DNA from: an uncultured Oscillospiraceae bacterium
GTDB taxonomy: Bacteria; Bacillota; Clostridia; Oscillospirales; Oscillospiraceae
Length of the DNA stretch: 64,000 nucleotides
Direction: 5' to 3'
Assembly: GCA_947624385.1 (NCBI GenBank)
Contig: CANQJZ010000002.1
Coordinates: 41,926-105,925, forward strand
Part shown: positions 26,901 to 34,650 of the stretch, piece after piece
Layout of the letters: the number at the start of each line of letters is the position of its first letter
Numbering within the stretch: the first letter of the stretch is position 1
The notes under the pieces: generated by a model
Seen by the model: the letters and a program-made list of their open reading frames with translations, nothing else
Database searches by the model: none
What the model was told of the DNA's origin: nothing
Made by a program: the position numbers and the translations under genes

Positions 26901-27184
26901 GCGCGGTCACGGTGGGCCAGACGTGCTGGCTCACGTCCAACAGCGCGGACGTGACCATGACGGCGGGTACCACGCTGGAAAACGACGGCAGCGTTTGGAT
27001 AGACGGCCAGGAGAACGGCGATCTGGACGCGGCCGGCGCGCTGGTGAACCGGGGCGAGATGTACCTGGGCACGCCCAAGCGTGTCGCCGTCCCCATCCAA
27101 AACAGCGGCTCGCTCCGGCTGCTCCGCCGGGACGGCTGGAACGATCGGGTGGACGTCGAGGGCATCGAGCCGGTGTGGGAGTAA
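23921..27184 (+). CDS. Receptor-type Ser/Thr kinase 3 with large repetitive ectodomain, probable CTG start
   Basis: 1,087 residues from CTG 23921. AGGGAGG (23906-23912) lies eight bases upstream, and the resulting N-terminus (M)EKRCPYCM matches the MDKRYCPYCM and MEKRFCPYCM of the two preceding paralogues. Alternative in-frame starts at TTG 23867 and ATG 23876 lack an SD and lie at or before the internal -10. Zinc ribbon (CPYC, CPVC), intact kinase core (GEGGFGITYVG, Lys74, HRD Asp190, DFG Asp207), TM helix near 345-365, ectodomain to the end. It has its own promoter as well as the operon upstream, so it may be produced separately from the pseudokinase. A GC-rich hairpin follows at 27205. Confidence 0.88.
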   Translation: MEKRCPYCMAPLDGEGTACPVCGRDTAYAPQVHHLPPGTLLEGRYLLGAVLGEGGFGITYVGLDTRLDVKVAVKEYYPRDRAARSAADFPAVVSLVGMPPEGFARGRQRFLEEARVMARMEKQPAIVGVRDFFEANGTAYIVMEYVQGVTLTALTAQRGGRVPPEELFPLLEPVCLALGKLHAAGLVHRDISPDNIMLEDGRARLLDFGCARETAAGRRTLTISLKYGYAPIEQYRQKGQGPWTDVYALCATMYYCLTGQAPPQPLDRVPEDTLLLPSKLGVALTGRQEHAILKGLRIQPRRRFRSMGQLYEALYEDTAPLPERKEPWQTPEKIAIRETEKPARRRKGRVIAAAAALALALAGGLWAFLGRSAPGPAADRAPGRGAAIDRRVFDGAAELADGAYGPETLRRLMEDDDVPAVVLSEGAVLDLNDPEDGPFVLEKPLMTESGSTLFANWLTVPEGGALRVDGELDCRGLILLEGSGTRLQLAGTMSQDGEELAVVLMDEGGNLAMDEDLAQAMAGRLRLLPRRENAQPASDLWQLQEGLRLYDTVLLDADMTLDRSYDLAGKTVFVAPGVKIDAAPGAGFLLNGSVLANEGEMSCGLEAKDAVVYNGGTIARTGEGGSFRLDGGGLLVNGGVFTPDDWGRVSAGGQVVNLGRMETGVLPVFGGAVVNLGQLDLLEVEWPSPGLSFQNDGAFYNGGVFTAHDGSVFESIVWTVNDGLIRLGDGQDLWAALVYNRHGAVEAAADHVQASGQVLGPGTVRPGSEDQMGWLGRLHTPELERLPERYVTAEDESALREALKGTDPVYVPGDMTLTGPLEVMTPLYIGGSVTAGPEAPVAVRGASLVLWKGGSLRADTLRVCENSLAALTDGSSLTVEPGGELTLEGPVAALYGTGRSLKLDGAHITVRGGLFAPLRTEQVTMDGADLTVEDSAGVFAPFRGGFSARDASISVTDGELFFPGDTALADGTLDLSGDGSSARFTGKTVRLDGCAVTVGQTCWLTSNSADVTMTAGTTLENDGSVWIDGQENGDLDAAGALVNRGEMYLGTPKRVAVPIQNSGSLRLLRRDGWNDRVDVEGIEPVWE

Positions 27185-27204
27185 AAAAGGCGGAGATATG
27201 GACA

Positions 27205-27235
27205 GGCCCCGCGCATCGGACAGATGCGCGGGGCC
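27205..27235 (+). terminator. GC-rich hairpin ending the kinase operon
   Basis: A 13-bp perfect stem (GGCCCCGCGCATC with GATGCGCGGGGCC) around a 5-base loop, 20 bp after the kinase 3 stop, followed by GTGTTATCT. Probable terminator despite the short T-run. Confidence 0.7.
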
Positions 27236-27280
27236 GTGTTATCTAAAATTTAACAACTCATTCACTACACGGGGCGCATT

Positions 27281-27291
27281 TGTGCTATAAT
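27281..27291 (+). promoter_or_regulatory. Extended -10 promoter for the acyltransferase gene
   Basis: TATAAT (27286-27291) preceded by TG plus one base. The best -35, TTCACT at 27261, is 19 bases away and weak, so activity would rest on the extended -10. Confidence 0.55.
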
Positions 27292-27321
27292 CAGTAAAAG
27301 CATTGAGGACGGAGAGGCGCG

Positions 27322-28098
27322 ATGGAAGAAAAGAAGACAAGCTTTGCATATAAGATCATACGGCGGCTGGTGCTGCTGTTTTACCCAAAAACGGCGGTGT
27401 CCGGGGCGGAGAACCTGCCGGACGGACCCTGTATCGCGGTGGGCAACCACACCCAGATGAACGGCCCCATCGTGGGGGAGCTGTATTATCCGGGGCCCCA
27501 TTATATCTGGTGCGCCGCCCAGATGATGGACCGGAAGGAGGTCCCCGCCTACGCCTATCAGGACTTCTGGTCCGGCAAGCCGAAATATATCCGCTGGTAC
27601 TATAAGCTGGCCAGCTACCTGATCGCGCCGCTGGCCCAGTGCATCTTCACCAACGCCCACACCATCCCGGTATACCACGACACCCGGCTGCTGACCACCT
27701 TCCGCCTGACCATCCAGCGGCTGCAGGAGGGGGCCAGCGTGGTCATCTTCCCGGAGCACGACAGGAAGTACAACAACATCCTCTATGAATTTCAGGACCG
27801 GTTCGTGGACGTGGCACGGCTCTATTACAAAAAGACAGGCCAGGCGATCCCCTTCGTGCCCATGTACATAGCCCCCGCCCTGCGCACGGTCTATCTGGGC
27901 AAGCCGGTCATATTTGACCCGGCGGCGCCTATCGCAAAGGAGCGGGAGCGTATCTGCGCCTATCTGCGGGACGAAATCACGGCCATCGCCGCCGCCCTGC
28001 CGGAGCACACCGTGGTGCCGTACCGGAACGTCCCCAGGCGGCTGTATCCCAAAAATAAGCCCGTCGAGGTCTATGCCCATGAAGAAGAAGCCCGTTGA
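27322..28098 (+). CDS. PlsC-like glycerophospholipid acyltransferase family protein
   Basis: 258 residues. The acyltransferase block I His is seen in VGNHTQMNGP (about residue 47), and the block III-like segment is VVIFPEHDRKYNN (about 143). These families move acyl groups onto lysophosphatidate or related lipids at the membrane. The canonical HX4D motif is altered (HTQMNG, no Asp at the usual place), so activity or substrate may differ from PlsC. It overlaps by 20 bp with the PAP2-type phosphatase gene, and both may act in one lipid-modifying step. A SD (GGAGAGGCGCG) precedes ATG 27322. Confidence 0.75.
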   Translation: MEEKKTSFAYKIIRRLVLLFYPKTAVSGAENLPDGPCIAVGNHTQMNGPIVGELYYPGPHYIWCAAQMMDRKEVPAYAYQDFWSGKPKYIRWYYKLASYLIAPLAQCIFTNAHTIPVYHDTRLLTTFRLTIQRLQEGASVVIFPEHDRKYNNILYEFQDRFVDVARLYYKKTGQAIPFVPMYIAPALRTVYLGKPVIFDPAAPIAKERERICAYLRDEITAIAAALPEHTVVPYRNVPRRLYPKNKPVEVYAHEEEAR

Positions 28099-28750
28099 TT
28101 ACAGCGGCTTTCGCCTGTCAAGGCTGAACGAGCCCCGCTTCGCCCACGCAAAGCTCCTGGCGGGGTGGCTGGGGTATTTCGCCCTGTATCTGCTGACGGA
28201 GAACCTTATCCCGGCGGACAGGTGCCATCCGGTGCACTGTTTTCTGGACGATATCATCCCCTTCAACGAGTGGTTTTTGCTGTTCTATGTGAGCTGGTAC
28301 CTGCTGGTGTTCGGCTCGCTGGCCTACACGTTTTTCTACGACGTGGACCGGTTTCGCCAGGTGCAGACCTACATCATCCTGACCCAGATCGTCGCCATGG
28401 CGGCCTACATCCTCTGGCCGTCCCGGCAGGACCTGCGGCCGGAGGCGTTCGACCGGGACAATGTTCTCACCCGGCTCATGGGCCTGATCTACGCCTTCGA
28501 CACCAACACGGGCGTGTGCCCGTCCCTGCACGTGGGGTACTCGCTGGGCATCTTGTCGGTGTTTTTGAAGGACAAAGCCCTCTCCGGGCTCCGGAAAGGG
28601 CTTTTGACGGCGTATGTGCTGGGCATATGCGCGTCCGTGTGCTTCGTCAAGCAGCACTCCGCCGTGGACGTGCTGGCGGCGCTGCCCATGTGCGCCCTGG
28701 CGGAATACCTGGTGTTCAAAAAAGAGCTTTGGAAAAAGTGGGCCCGTTAG
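28079..28750 (+). CDS. PAP2-superfamily membrane phosphatase / lipid phosphotransferase
   Basis: 223 residues with about six hydrophobic helices. The PAP2 signature appears as CPSLHVGYS (about 143) and KQHSAVDVLAA (about 194), the two His-bearing motifs near the outer membrane face that resemble the IPC-synthase (AUR1) branch. It likely removes or transfers a phosphate on a lipid. ATG 28079 (MKKKPVDYSG) was chosen because GAGG lies about nine bases upstream; ATG 28073 is too close. Its stop codon overlaps the stop of the convergent ABC transporter gene (28747-28750), so there is no space for a terminator between them. Confidence 0.82.
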   Translation: MKKKPVDYSGFRLSRLNEPRFAHAKLLAGWLGYFALYLLTENLIPADRCHPVHCFLDDIIPFNEWFLLFYVSWYLLVFGSLAYTFFYDVDRFRQVQTYIILTQIVAMAAYILWPSRQDLRPEAFDRDNVLTRLMGLIYAFDTNTGVCPSLHVGYSLGILSVFLKDKALSGLRKGLLTAYVLGICASVCFVKQHSAVDVLAALPMCALAEYLVFKKELWKKWAR

Positions 28751-30462
28751 GCGGCCACGGTATACAGGGAGTAAAAATAGCCCTTTTGCGCCATCAGGTC
28801 CCGGAACGTGCCCCGCTCCTGTATCGCGCCGTTTTTCAGCACGAAAATCTCATCGTACCTCTCCAGGAGGGCCGGGTCCAGCCGGTGGGTGACCACCAGC
28901 CGGGTCAGGCCCTTCAGGTTCAATATGGCGTCGGTGACCGCGTAAGCAGTCTGGTTGTCCAGGGCGGCGGTGGCCTCGTCCAGCAGCAGCACGCTCGTTC
29001 CCCGCAATAATGCCCGGGCGATGCTCACCCGCTGGCGCTCCCCGCCGGAAAGGCCGGACCCGTTCTCCCCGCAGCGGTAGTCCTCCCCCCGCCGGGCCAG
29101 CAGGGCCGTCAGCCCCGCCCGGGCCACGGCGTCGTCCACCGCGCCGGCGGGAAAGTCCCGGAACATGGTGATGTTTTTCCGGACCGTGTCGTCAAAGAGG
29201 AAAACGCTCTGGCCGATCAGGCTCTCCAGGTCGTACAGGCTGGCCGGGTCCACGTCCCGTATCTGGCGTCCGTCCACGGTCAGAGAGCCGGTGTAGCCGT
29301 CATGCACACCCATGAGCAGGTCGAGAAGGGTGCTCTTGCCGGAGCCGGAGGGACCCACCAGGGCGTATTTTTTGCCCGCCTCCAGCCGCAGCGAAACGTC
29401 CCGCAGCACCGGCTTTCCCGGCTCGTAGGCGAAGGACACATTGGTAAGCTCGATGGCGTCATGGAGCACGGGCTCGATGGGCTCGCCCGTCCGGGCGGCG
29501 TTTTCCGCCGTCACCGCCGCCAGCTTTTCGATGAGCCCCCGGGCGGCCTTTCGCTGGGCCAGCAGCTGGGGGACCTGCCGGACCGGCTGGACAAGTGAAC
29601 CGGAGAGGTTGGTGAAGATCAGCACCGTGCCCGCCGTGACGCGGCCACGCAGGGCCAGATACGCGCCGATGAAGAAAATGCCGAACTGCATGGTGACGCC
29701 CAGGCTGCTGCCCGCGCCCTGCATGGCGCCCCACCAGCGCAGCCGGCGGCTCCGGGCGCGCTCCAGTACACGGTCCTCCCCGTCGAAAATGCGCCCCGCC
29801 TCCGGCTCGGCCTTGAAGCTCTTGATGACGGCAAAGCCCGCCAGAAGGTCCTTGACCCTGGCCGCAAAGGCCTCGTTCCGGTCGCTGAGGGCCTTTTCCC
29901 GCCGGGCCAGCTCCGGGCTGAAAACCGTCACCCCCAGCAGGGGCAGCACGCACAGCGCCAGGACGGCGCCCGTCATCGCCGGGCTGTAGGCCAGCAGAAA
30001 TGCCAGGATGGCCACGAGCTCCAAGGGCAGCACGAGCAGATCGAACAGGTTTTGCAAATAGTCGGTGACGATCACCGTCACATCGCTGGTCAGCACGGAC
30101 AGGTACCGGCCGGGGTTCTCCCTGGTAAAGGCACTGACGCTCTTTTCGGCCAGCCGCCGAAAGGCGTAAGACTTGTACCGGCGCAGCGCCCGGCCCTGCC
30201 AGATGCTGAGGGAGCGGTAATACAGCGCCTCCGACACGCCAAGAAACACCGCCACGCCCGCCGCCGCCCATAAGAGGCGGGTCAGCCGGGCGGCGTCCAG
30301 CGCCGTGACGGCGTCGATCACCGCTCCCAGCACCCACGACACCAGCAGTACGGCCGGTATTTGCAGCATATACAGCGCCGCCGTGGCCACAAGACGGAGG
30401 CGGTCGTGCTCGTAAAAGGCCCGGATGTAGGGCCGGGCTTGGTCAGGCTTTTTCCGCTTCAT
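28747..30462 (-). CDS. ABC exporter, fused membrane and ATPase domains
   Basis: 571 residues. ABC_membrane domain with six TM helices (about 20-300), then an ATPase domain with Walker A GPSGSGKST, signature LSGGERQR, Walker B VLLLDEAT and a switch His in VVTHR. Such half-transporters work as homo- or heterodimers exporting lipids, peptides or drugs. ATG 30462 (MKRKKPDQ) lies inside the end of the upstream XRE gene by 20 bp behind AGGGGG, implying coupled translation; an upstream TTG at 30483 is the alternative. The adjacent regulator probably controls it. The substrate cannot be told from sequence. Confidence 0.92.
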   Translation of the reverse strand: MKRKKPDQARPYIRAFYEHDRLRLVATAALYMLQIPAVLLVSWVLGAVIDAVTALDAARLTRLLWAAAGVAVFLGVSEALYYRSLSIWQGRALRRYKSYAFRRLAEKSVSAFTRENPGRYLSVLTSDVTVIVTDYLQNLFDLLVLPLELVAILAFLLAYSPAMTGAVLALCVLPLLGVTVFSPELARREKALSDRNEAFAARVKDLLAGFAVIKSFKAEPEAGRIFDGEDRVLERARSRRLRWWGAMQGAGSSLGVTMQFGIFFIGAYLALRGRVTAGTVLIFTNLSGSLVQPVRQVPQLLAQRKAARGLIEKLAAVTAENAARTGEPIEPVLHDAIELTNVSFAYEPGKPVLRDVSLRLEAGKKYALVGPSGSGKSTLLDLLMGVHDGYTGSLTVDGRQIRDVDPASLYDLESLIGQSVFLFDDTVRKNITMFRDFPAGAVDDAVARAGLTALLARRGEDYRCGENGSGLSGGERQRVSIARALLRGTSVLLLDEATAALDNQTAYAVTDAILNLKGLTRLVVTHRLDPALLERYDEIFVLKNGAIQERGTFRDLMAQKGYFYSLYTVAA

Positions 30463-31339
30463 CCCGCGCCGCCCCCTTTTCAAAGCACTTTTCCCGCATC
30501 AGGTTGCCCATCAGGTTCATCCCGTGGCCCTGCCACGCCCAGCGGGCAAAGGTGAGCAGCGGCACGACGCCGCTGAAGTCCCGCAGAGCGTAGACGCTCA
30601 CCGGCCCCTCCGGCATGGTGATCTGCTCCCGCACCAGCAGGTGCGCCTTTGTCAGGGCCTCCAGCGCCCGCTCCGTCTCCGGCAGGGGCACGGCCGCGGC
30701 GTCGGCCACCACCGCCGGGGCGTAAAGGCCGTCCCGGCTCCGGCAGAGATACCGCAGCGCCTCCATGGCCCCCGGCAGCGCCAGGGCGGCAAACAGCGAG
30801 CGGTATTCTTCGTCGGCCAAGAGGTACTTCTCATACCCTGCCTCCGGCTCCGGGAACACCCCGAAATAGGAGTAGTCCTCCGCGCCCACGCCCAGGAGGT
30901 AGCCGCTGTCCGTGCCCGTTATCGTGCGCATCAGCGCCTTGCCCTGGCCAAACAGACCCGGCTTGTCCAGTTCCGCCTTTTCTGGGTAGGCGATCCAGGG
31001 CGCGTCAAACAGCGGGTCGCTGACGCCGTAAATGGCCGCCTCCCACAAAAGCCGGGTCAGGCCGGTCAGCCGGTCCTTCTCCGGGATGGACCGCAGCCAT
31101 TGTATAAGCTCGTTGGACATGTCTTTCGCCGGGCCGCTCTCCCGGCCAAAGAGGGCGTCCACCGTCACGTGCAGCCGGTCCGCGATGGCCGGCAGCAGCG
31201 TCACGTCCGGCGTCCCGCCGCACTCCCACCGGCTCACCGCCTGGGTGCTCACCCCCGCCGCCCTGCCCAGCTCCTCCTGGGTCAGGCCCGCCGCCTTTCT
31301 GTATTTGGCGATCTGCTCGCCGATCAGGTTCGTACTCAT
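30443..31339 (-). CDS. XRE-family transcriptional regulator with long C-terminal effector region
   Basis: 298 residues. The HTH_3 domain at about 8-62 (AKYRKAAGLTQEELGRAAGVSTQAVSRWE, split in sequence as expected for Cro/CI) is followed by about 230 residues without a family I can name, probably an effector-sensing or dimerization part. It shares an operon with the ABC exporter. The start ATG 31339 has GGGAGG upstream, and that SD is itself part of a 75-bp inverted repeat (31341-31415) covering the promoter. Autoregulation is therefore likely. Confidence 0.85.
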   Translation of the reverse strand: MSTNLIGEQIAKYRKAAGLTQEELGRAAGVSTQAVSRWECGGTPDVTLLPAIADRLHVTVDALFGRESGPAKDMSNELIQWLRSIPEKDRLTGLTRLLWEAAIYGVSDPLFDAPWIAYPEKAELDKPGLFGQGKALMRTITGTDSGYLLGVGAEDYSYFGVFPEPEAGYEKYLLADEEYRSLFAALALPGAMEALRYLCRSRDGLYAPAVVADAAAVPLPETERALEALTKAHLLVREQITMPEGPVSVYALRDFSGVVPLLTFARWAWQGHGMNLMGNLMREKCFEKGAARDEAEKA

Positions 31340-31340
31340 G

Positions 31341-31415
31341 CAAAAACGCCTCCCGATTCAATCGTCGCTTGTATTTTACCGCAAGCGATGCTTGAATACA
31401 ACGGAGGCGTTTTTG
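31341..31415. repeat. 75-bp imperfect inverted repeat over the XRE promoter and ribosome site
   Basis: Outer arms CAAAAACGCCTCC (31341-31353) and GGAGGCGTTTTTG (31403-31415) pair perfectly. Inner arms ATTCAATCGTCGCTTG (31356-31371) and CAAGCGATGCTTGAAT (31382-31397) match at 14 of 16 positions. The SD lies in one outer arm, and the -35 overlaps an inner arm. Confidence 0.8.
31373..31401 (-). promoter_or_regulatory. Promoter of the XRE-ABC operon
   Basis: Minus strand: TTGTAT (31401-31396), 17-base spacer, TAAAAT (31378-31373), embedded in the inverted repeat, so a repressor bound to the dyads would block it. Confidence 0.5.
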
Positions 31416-31422
31416 ACAAAAA

Positions 31423-31437
31423 TCAAGTTGGACTTGA
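31423..31437. promoter_or_regulatory. 15-bp perfect dyad, candidate operator
   Basis: TCAAGT-TGG-ACTTGA is a perfect 6-3-6 palindrome just upstream of the XRE promoter, of a size typical of repressor operators. Confidence 0.45.
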
Positions 31438-31443
31438 ATTTGC

Positions 31444-31476
31444 AATAAATAGGGGCGCGGCTTCTCGCCGCGCCCC
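31444..31476 (-). terminator. Terminator after pfkA
   Basis: GGGGCGCGGC and GCCGCGCCCC (31452-31476) form a 10-bp stem with a 5-base loop. On the minus strand it is followed by TATTTATTG, 15 bp after the pfkA stop. Confidence 0.75.
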
Positions 31477-31490
31477 GTGTCCTGGTCCGC

Positions 31491-32474
31491 TCACATATTT
31501 TTCGCGTGCATGGCTTCCAGGACCTCGTAGCGGTCCATGGGCAGGTGCTTTTTCTCGGCCAGGGCCTGTTCGATGGGCTTGGTGACCAGGTGGCCGTCGT
31601 GGGTACAGACGATGCAGTTGCCCTCGCCCTGGACAAGGCTCATGACGGCCTTGTAGCCCATGCGGGCGGCCATCTCCCTGTCCCGGGCCGTGGGGGACCC
31701 ACCCCGCTGGATGTGGCCCAAAACCGTCACACGGGGGTCCATGCCCAGCTCCTCATGGATGCGCTGGCCGATCTCGTTGGCGCTGCCGGCGCCCTCGGCC
31801 ACCACGATCATGAAGTGGGTGTTGCCCATCATGCGGGACTGGCGGATGCGCTCCACCACGTCCTTATCGAAGTCCACCGGCCGCTCCGGGATGAGCACGG
31901 CGGTGGCGCCCACCGCCAGGCCCACGTACAGGGCAAGGTAACCGGCGTGACGGCCCATGACCTCCACCACCGAGCAGCGCTCGTGGCTCTGCATGGTGTC
32001 CCGCAGCTTGTCGATGCACTCGATGGCGGTGTTGCAGGCGGTGTCAAAGCCCAGGGTGTAGTAGGAGCAGCCCACGTCGTTGTCGATGGTGGCGGGGATG
32101 CCCACCACGTTCACCCCCAGGCGGGACAGCTCCAGCGCGCCACGGAAGGTCCCGTCGCCGCCGATGGCGACCACCGCGTCCAGCCCCAGCAGCTTGCAGG
32201 TGGCCACGGCCTTGTCCCGGCCCTCGGGGGAGAGAAATTCCTCGCTCCGGGCGGTGTACAGTATGGTGCCGCCGGTGGCCAGGATATGGCTCACCGCCTC
32301 GGAGTCCAGAGGTACGAAGTCGCTGAACACCAGGCCGTTCCAGCCCCGGCGAATGCCCACGCACTCGATGCCCTGGCCCAGCGCCGTGCGCACCACGGCC
32401 CGCACCGCCGCGTTCATGCCCGGCGCGTCGCCGCCGCTGGTCAGCACGCCGATCCGCTTGATCTTGTTTTCCAT
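31491..32474 (-). CDS. pfkA: ATP-dependent 6-phosphofructokinase
   Basis: 327 residues, close to the roughly 320 of bacterial PfkA. It phosphorylates fructose 6-phosphate in glycolysis. Motifs: LTSGGDAPGMNAAVRA near the N-terminus, GGDGTFRGA (Gly at the position associated with ATP use, not the GGDD of pyrophosphate enzymes), TIDNDVGCS (catalytic Asp region) and VEVMGRHAGYLAL. ATG 32474 is supported by AAAGGAGAAGG upstream. It is last of the operon pepV-yesL-pfkA, with a 13-bp gap, and is followed by a clear terminator. Confidence 0.97.
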   Translation of the reverse strand: MENKIKRIGVLTSGGDAPGMNAAVRAVVRTALGQGIECVGIRRGWNGLVFSDFVPLDSEAVSHILATGGTILYTARSEEFLSPEGRDKAVATCKLLGLDAVVAIGGDGTFRGALELSRLGVNVVGIPATIDNDVGCSYYTLGFDTACNTAIECIDKLRDTMQSHERCSVVEVMGRHAGYLALYVGLAVGATAVLIPERPVDFDKDVVERIRQSRMMGNTHFMIVVAEGAGSANEIGQRIHEELGMDPRVTVLGHIQRGGSPTARDREMAARMGYKAVMSLVQGEGNCIVCTHDGHLVTKPIEQALAEKKHLPMDRYEVLEAMHAKNM

Positions 32475-32487
32475 AGTCCTTCTCCTT

Positions 32488-33156
32488 TTATGTATTGTTG
32501 TCTGTTTCCTCTGTCTCGTCCCTGTCGTCCTCCGGCTCGTCCTGGGGCAGATACGGGGCAAATATGCGCTCCATGAACAGCGAGCACAAAAGCGCCGCCA
32601 GTCCGGGCGTGAAGAGCACCGGTAAAAACGCCTTTTTATACGTGAACAGCGCCGCCTCCTCCGCCAGCAGCGCGATCACCGCCGCCGATGGCAGGTGGCT
32701 CATGACCAGCCTGGCCGCCGTCTTGACCAGATCCCAGGGGCCGAAGGTGAATCGGCTCAGGGTGAACATGGCGAACAGCCACACCGCCAGCGGCGCCAGC
32801 AGCAGTATCCGGCACGCGTTCAGCCACACGTACGCTGCCTCGCTGCCGCCGGCGGCCATCACATAGGCCACGTACCAGAGATAATATAGCGCCGCCGCCA
32901 GAATGAGCGCCGGGACCGTGATCCACGCGGCGGGTTTGAAGCTCTCCCGAAACGTGCGGAAAAAGCGGGCGTAATCCCCCAGCTCGCCCTTGCGGACGCC
33001 GTGAAACACCGCGTCGTACAGCGCCACGGTCGCCGCGCCGATGGTAATGACAGGCAGGGAGCACACGGCCCAGCACACGCTCAGACCCACCACGTCGCAC
33101 AGCCGGGCAAAGCCCCGCCAGAAGCCGTTCAGCGGGTCAAATACGCGCCGAAACAC
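32488..33156 (-). CDS. YesL-family (DUF624) membrane protein
   Basis: 222 residues with about five hydrophobic helices and the DUF624 signatures: the opening VFDPLNGFWR with a first helix, VRKGELGDYARFFRTFRESFK after helix two, and an acidic C-terminal tail. The function is unknown; relatives often sit near sugar transporter or glycolytic genes, which fits its place between the dipeptidase and pfkA. The start is GTG 33156, with GGGAG within the end of the preceding gene. The acidic tail (about 205-222) is not conserved in the family as far as I know. Confidence 0.82.
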   Translation of the reverse strand: MFRRVFDPLNGFWRGFARLCDVVGLSVCWAVCSLPVITIGAATVALYDAVFHGVRKGELGDYARFFRTFRESFKPAAWITVPALILAAALYYLWYVAYVMAAGGSEAAYVWLNACRILLLAPLAVWLFAMFTLSRFTFGPWDLVKTAARLVMSHLPSAAVIALLAEEAALFTYKKAFLPVLFTPGLAALLCSLFMERIFAPYLPQDEPEDDRDETEETDNNT

Positions 33157-33160
33157 GCCC

Positions 33161-34570
33161 TTATTCTCCCGTACACAGGTCGGCCACGGCCTGGGCGAAT
33201 ATCTCCGCCGCGGTGAGCAGGTCCTGCACCTTTATGCGCTCGTTGGCTCCGTGCATGCGCACGTCCTCGCCGGGCATGACCACGCCGAAGGCCACGCCGC
33301 CGGGCACGTCGTGTACGTAGGTCCCGCCGCCCATGGAGTAGCAGCCGCCCTCCCGGCCGGAATAGGTCTCATAGCACCGGTTCAGGGTCCGGATGAAGTC
33401 GCCCTCCGCCGGGGTATAGTGGGGCGGTATCATGTCCCCCTCCGACGTAAAGCCCTGCGCGGCCATGGCGGCGTCCGCCACGCGCTTGCAGTTTTCCTCG
33501 TTGGCGCACACCGGCACCCGGCAGTCGCACAGGCCGAAAAGCTCCGTATCCGCGATGTCGATCTGGGTGAAGGAGCAGGTGAGCGGCCCGGTCACGGCGT
33601 CTCGCTGGGCGATGCCCAGGGCCTTGCCGTAATAGTCCCCGTGGGGCAGCAGCGTATCCAGCGCGTGCAGCGCTGCGGTGGAGGCGCAGTCCGCCAGCGG
33701 CAGGCTGCACAGCACCCGCACCAGCGCCGTGTTGGCGTTGACGCCGGTCTCCGGCTCGGCGGCATGACAGCCTTTGGCCGTCAGTATGAGCTTCACGCCG
33801 TTTTCCGCCTCCTCCGTCCGGACCGTGGCTCCCAGCGCCGCCGCCAGAGGCTCGGCCTTCGCCAGCAGCGACCCCGGGTCCATGCCCGCGACAACGGCGA
33901 AGGCCACCCCCGGCACCACGTTCACCCGGAACCCTCCGTGCAGCGCCGCCACCCTTGGCAGAGCCGTCTCAGGGGCCCAGGACTTTTTGAACCGCAGGCG
34001 GTAAAAGCCCTTCTCGGCGTTGCACACGGGGAAATTGGAGTCCGGCGTAAAGGTCATGGGCGCGGGCTTCACCCGCTCGTAATAATAGGCCACGTCGCCG
34101 GAGCCGTTTTCCTCGTCCGTGCCCAGAATGAGACGGCACCGGCCCCGCAGGGGCAGGCCCAGCTCCTTCACGCACCGCATGGCGTACAGCGCCGCGACGG
34201 CGCCGCCCTTGTCGTCCGCCACGCCCCGGCCATAGATATACCCGTCCGGCTTTTCCACGGGCTCGAAGGGGTCCGTGTCCCAGCCGTCGCCGGGGCCGAC
34301 CACGTCCAAATGGGCCAGTATGTCCAGCGTGGGCGCGGCCGGGCCCATGTCCGCCGTCATCACCCGGCCGGCGTGGTCCGTCACCGTCAGGCCATATTCC
34401 GCGCACAGCTCCATCGCCGTGTCCAGCGCCTTGCGGGCCTGTCTGCCGTACGGCGCGCCGGGCTCCGCCGGGCCGCCCACGCTGGGTACCCGGCACAGAG
34501 TCTTCAGGTCCTCGATCAGCTCCCCCTGATGGGTCAGCATCCATGAGACGATCCGCGGGTCTTTTTCCAT
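33161..34570 (-). CDS. pepV: M20-family dipeptidase PepV
   Basis: 469 residues, standard length for PepV/carnosinase-like dipeptidases, which use two Zn2+ to cut dipeptides in the cytoplasm. Metal and catalytic motifs: [13 protein letters not shown] (His and Asp ligands), [11 protein letters not shown] (bridging Asp), [11 protein letters not shown] (catalytic Glu pair), [10 protein letters not shown] and the C-terminal [12 protein letters not shown] with the last His near [10 protein letters not shown]. It starts at ATG 34570 behind AAAGGAACAGG and heads the operon with yesL and pfkA. Confidence 0.95.
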   Translation of the reverse strand: MEKDPRIVSWMLTHQGELIEDLKTLCRVPSVGGPAEPGAPYGRQARKALDTAMELCAEYGLTVTDHAGRVMTADMGPAAPTLDILAHLDVVGPGDGWDTDPFEPVEKPDGYIYGRGVADDKGGAVAALYAMRCVKELGLPLRGRCRLILGTDEENGSGDVAYYYERVKPAPMTFTPDSNFPVCNAEKGFYRLRFKKSWAPETALPRVAALHGGFRVNVVPGVAFAVVAGMDPGSLLAKAEPLAAALGATVRTEEAENGVKLILTAKGCHAAEPETGVNANTALVRVLCSLPLADCASTAALHALDTLLPHGDYYGKALGIAQRDAVTGPLTCSFTQIDIADTELFGLCDCRVPVCANEENCKRVADAAMAAQGFTSEGDMIPPHYTPAEGDFIRTLNRCYETYSGREGGCYSMGGGTYVHDVPGGVAFGVVMPGEDVRMHGANERIKVQDLLTAAEIFAQAVADLCTGE

Positions 34571-34606
34571 ATCCTGTTCCTTTCCGCCCTGCCGGGCTGC
34601 CAGTCA

Positions 34607-34632
34607 TCCCCGGAAGGCAAGCCCTCCGGGGA
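34607..34632 (-). terminator. Hairpin between the SLH lipoprotein gene and pepV
   Basis: TCCCCGGA and TCCGGGGA pair around a 10-base loop 19 bp after the stop of the upstream gene. No T-run follows. Confidence 0.4.
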
Positions 34633-34650
34633 CGGTCGATCTCTTAATAT

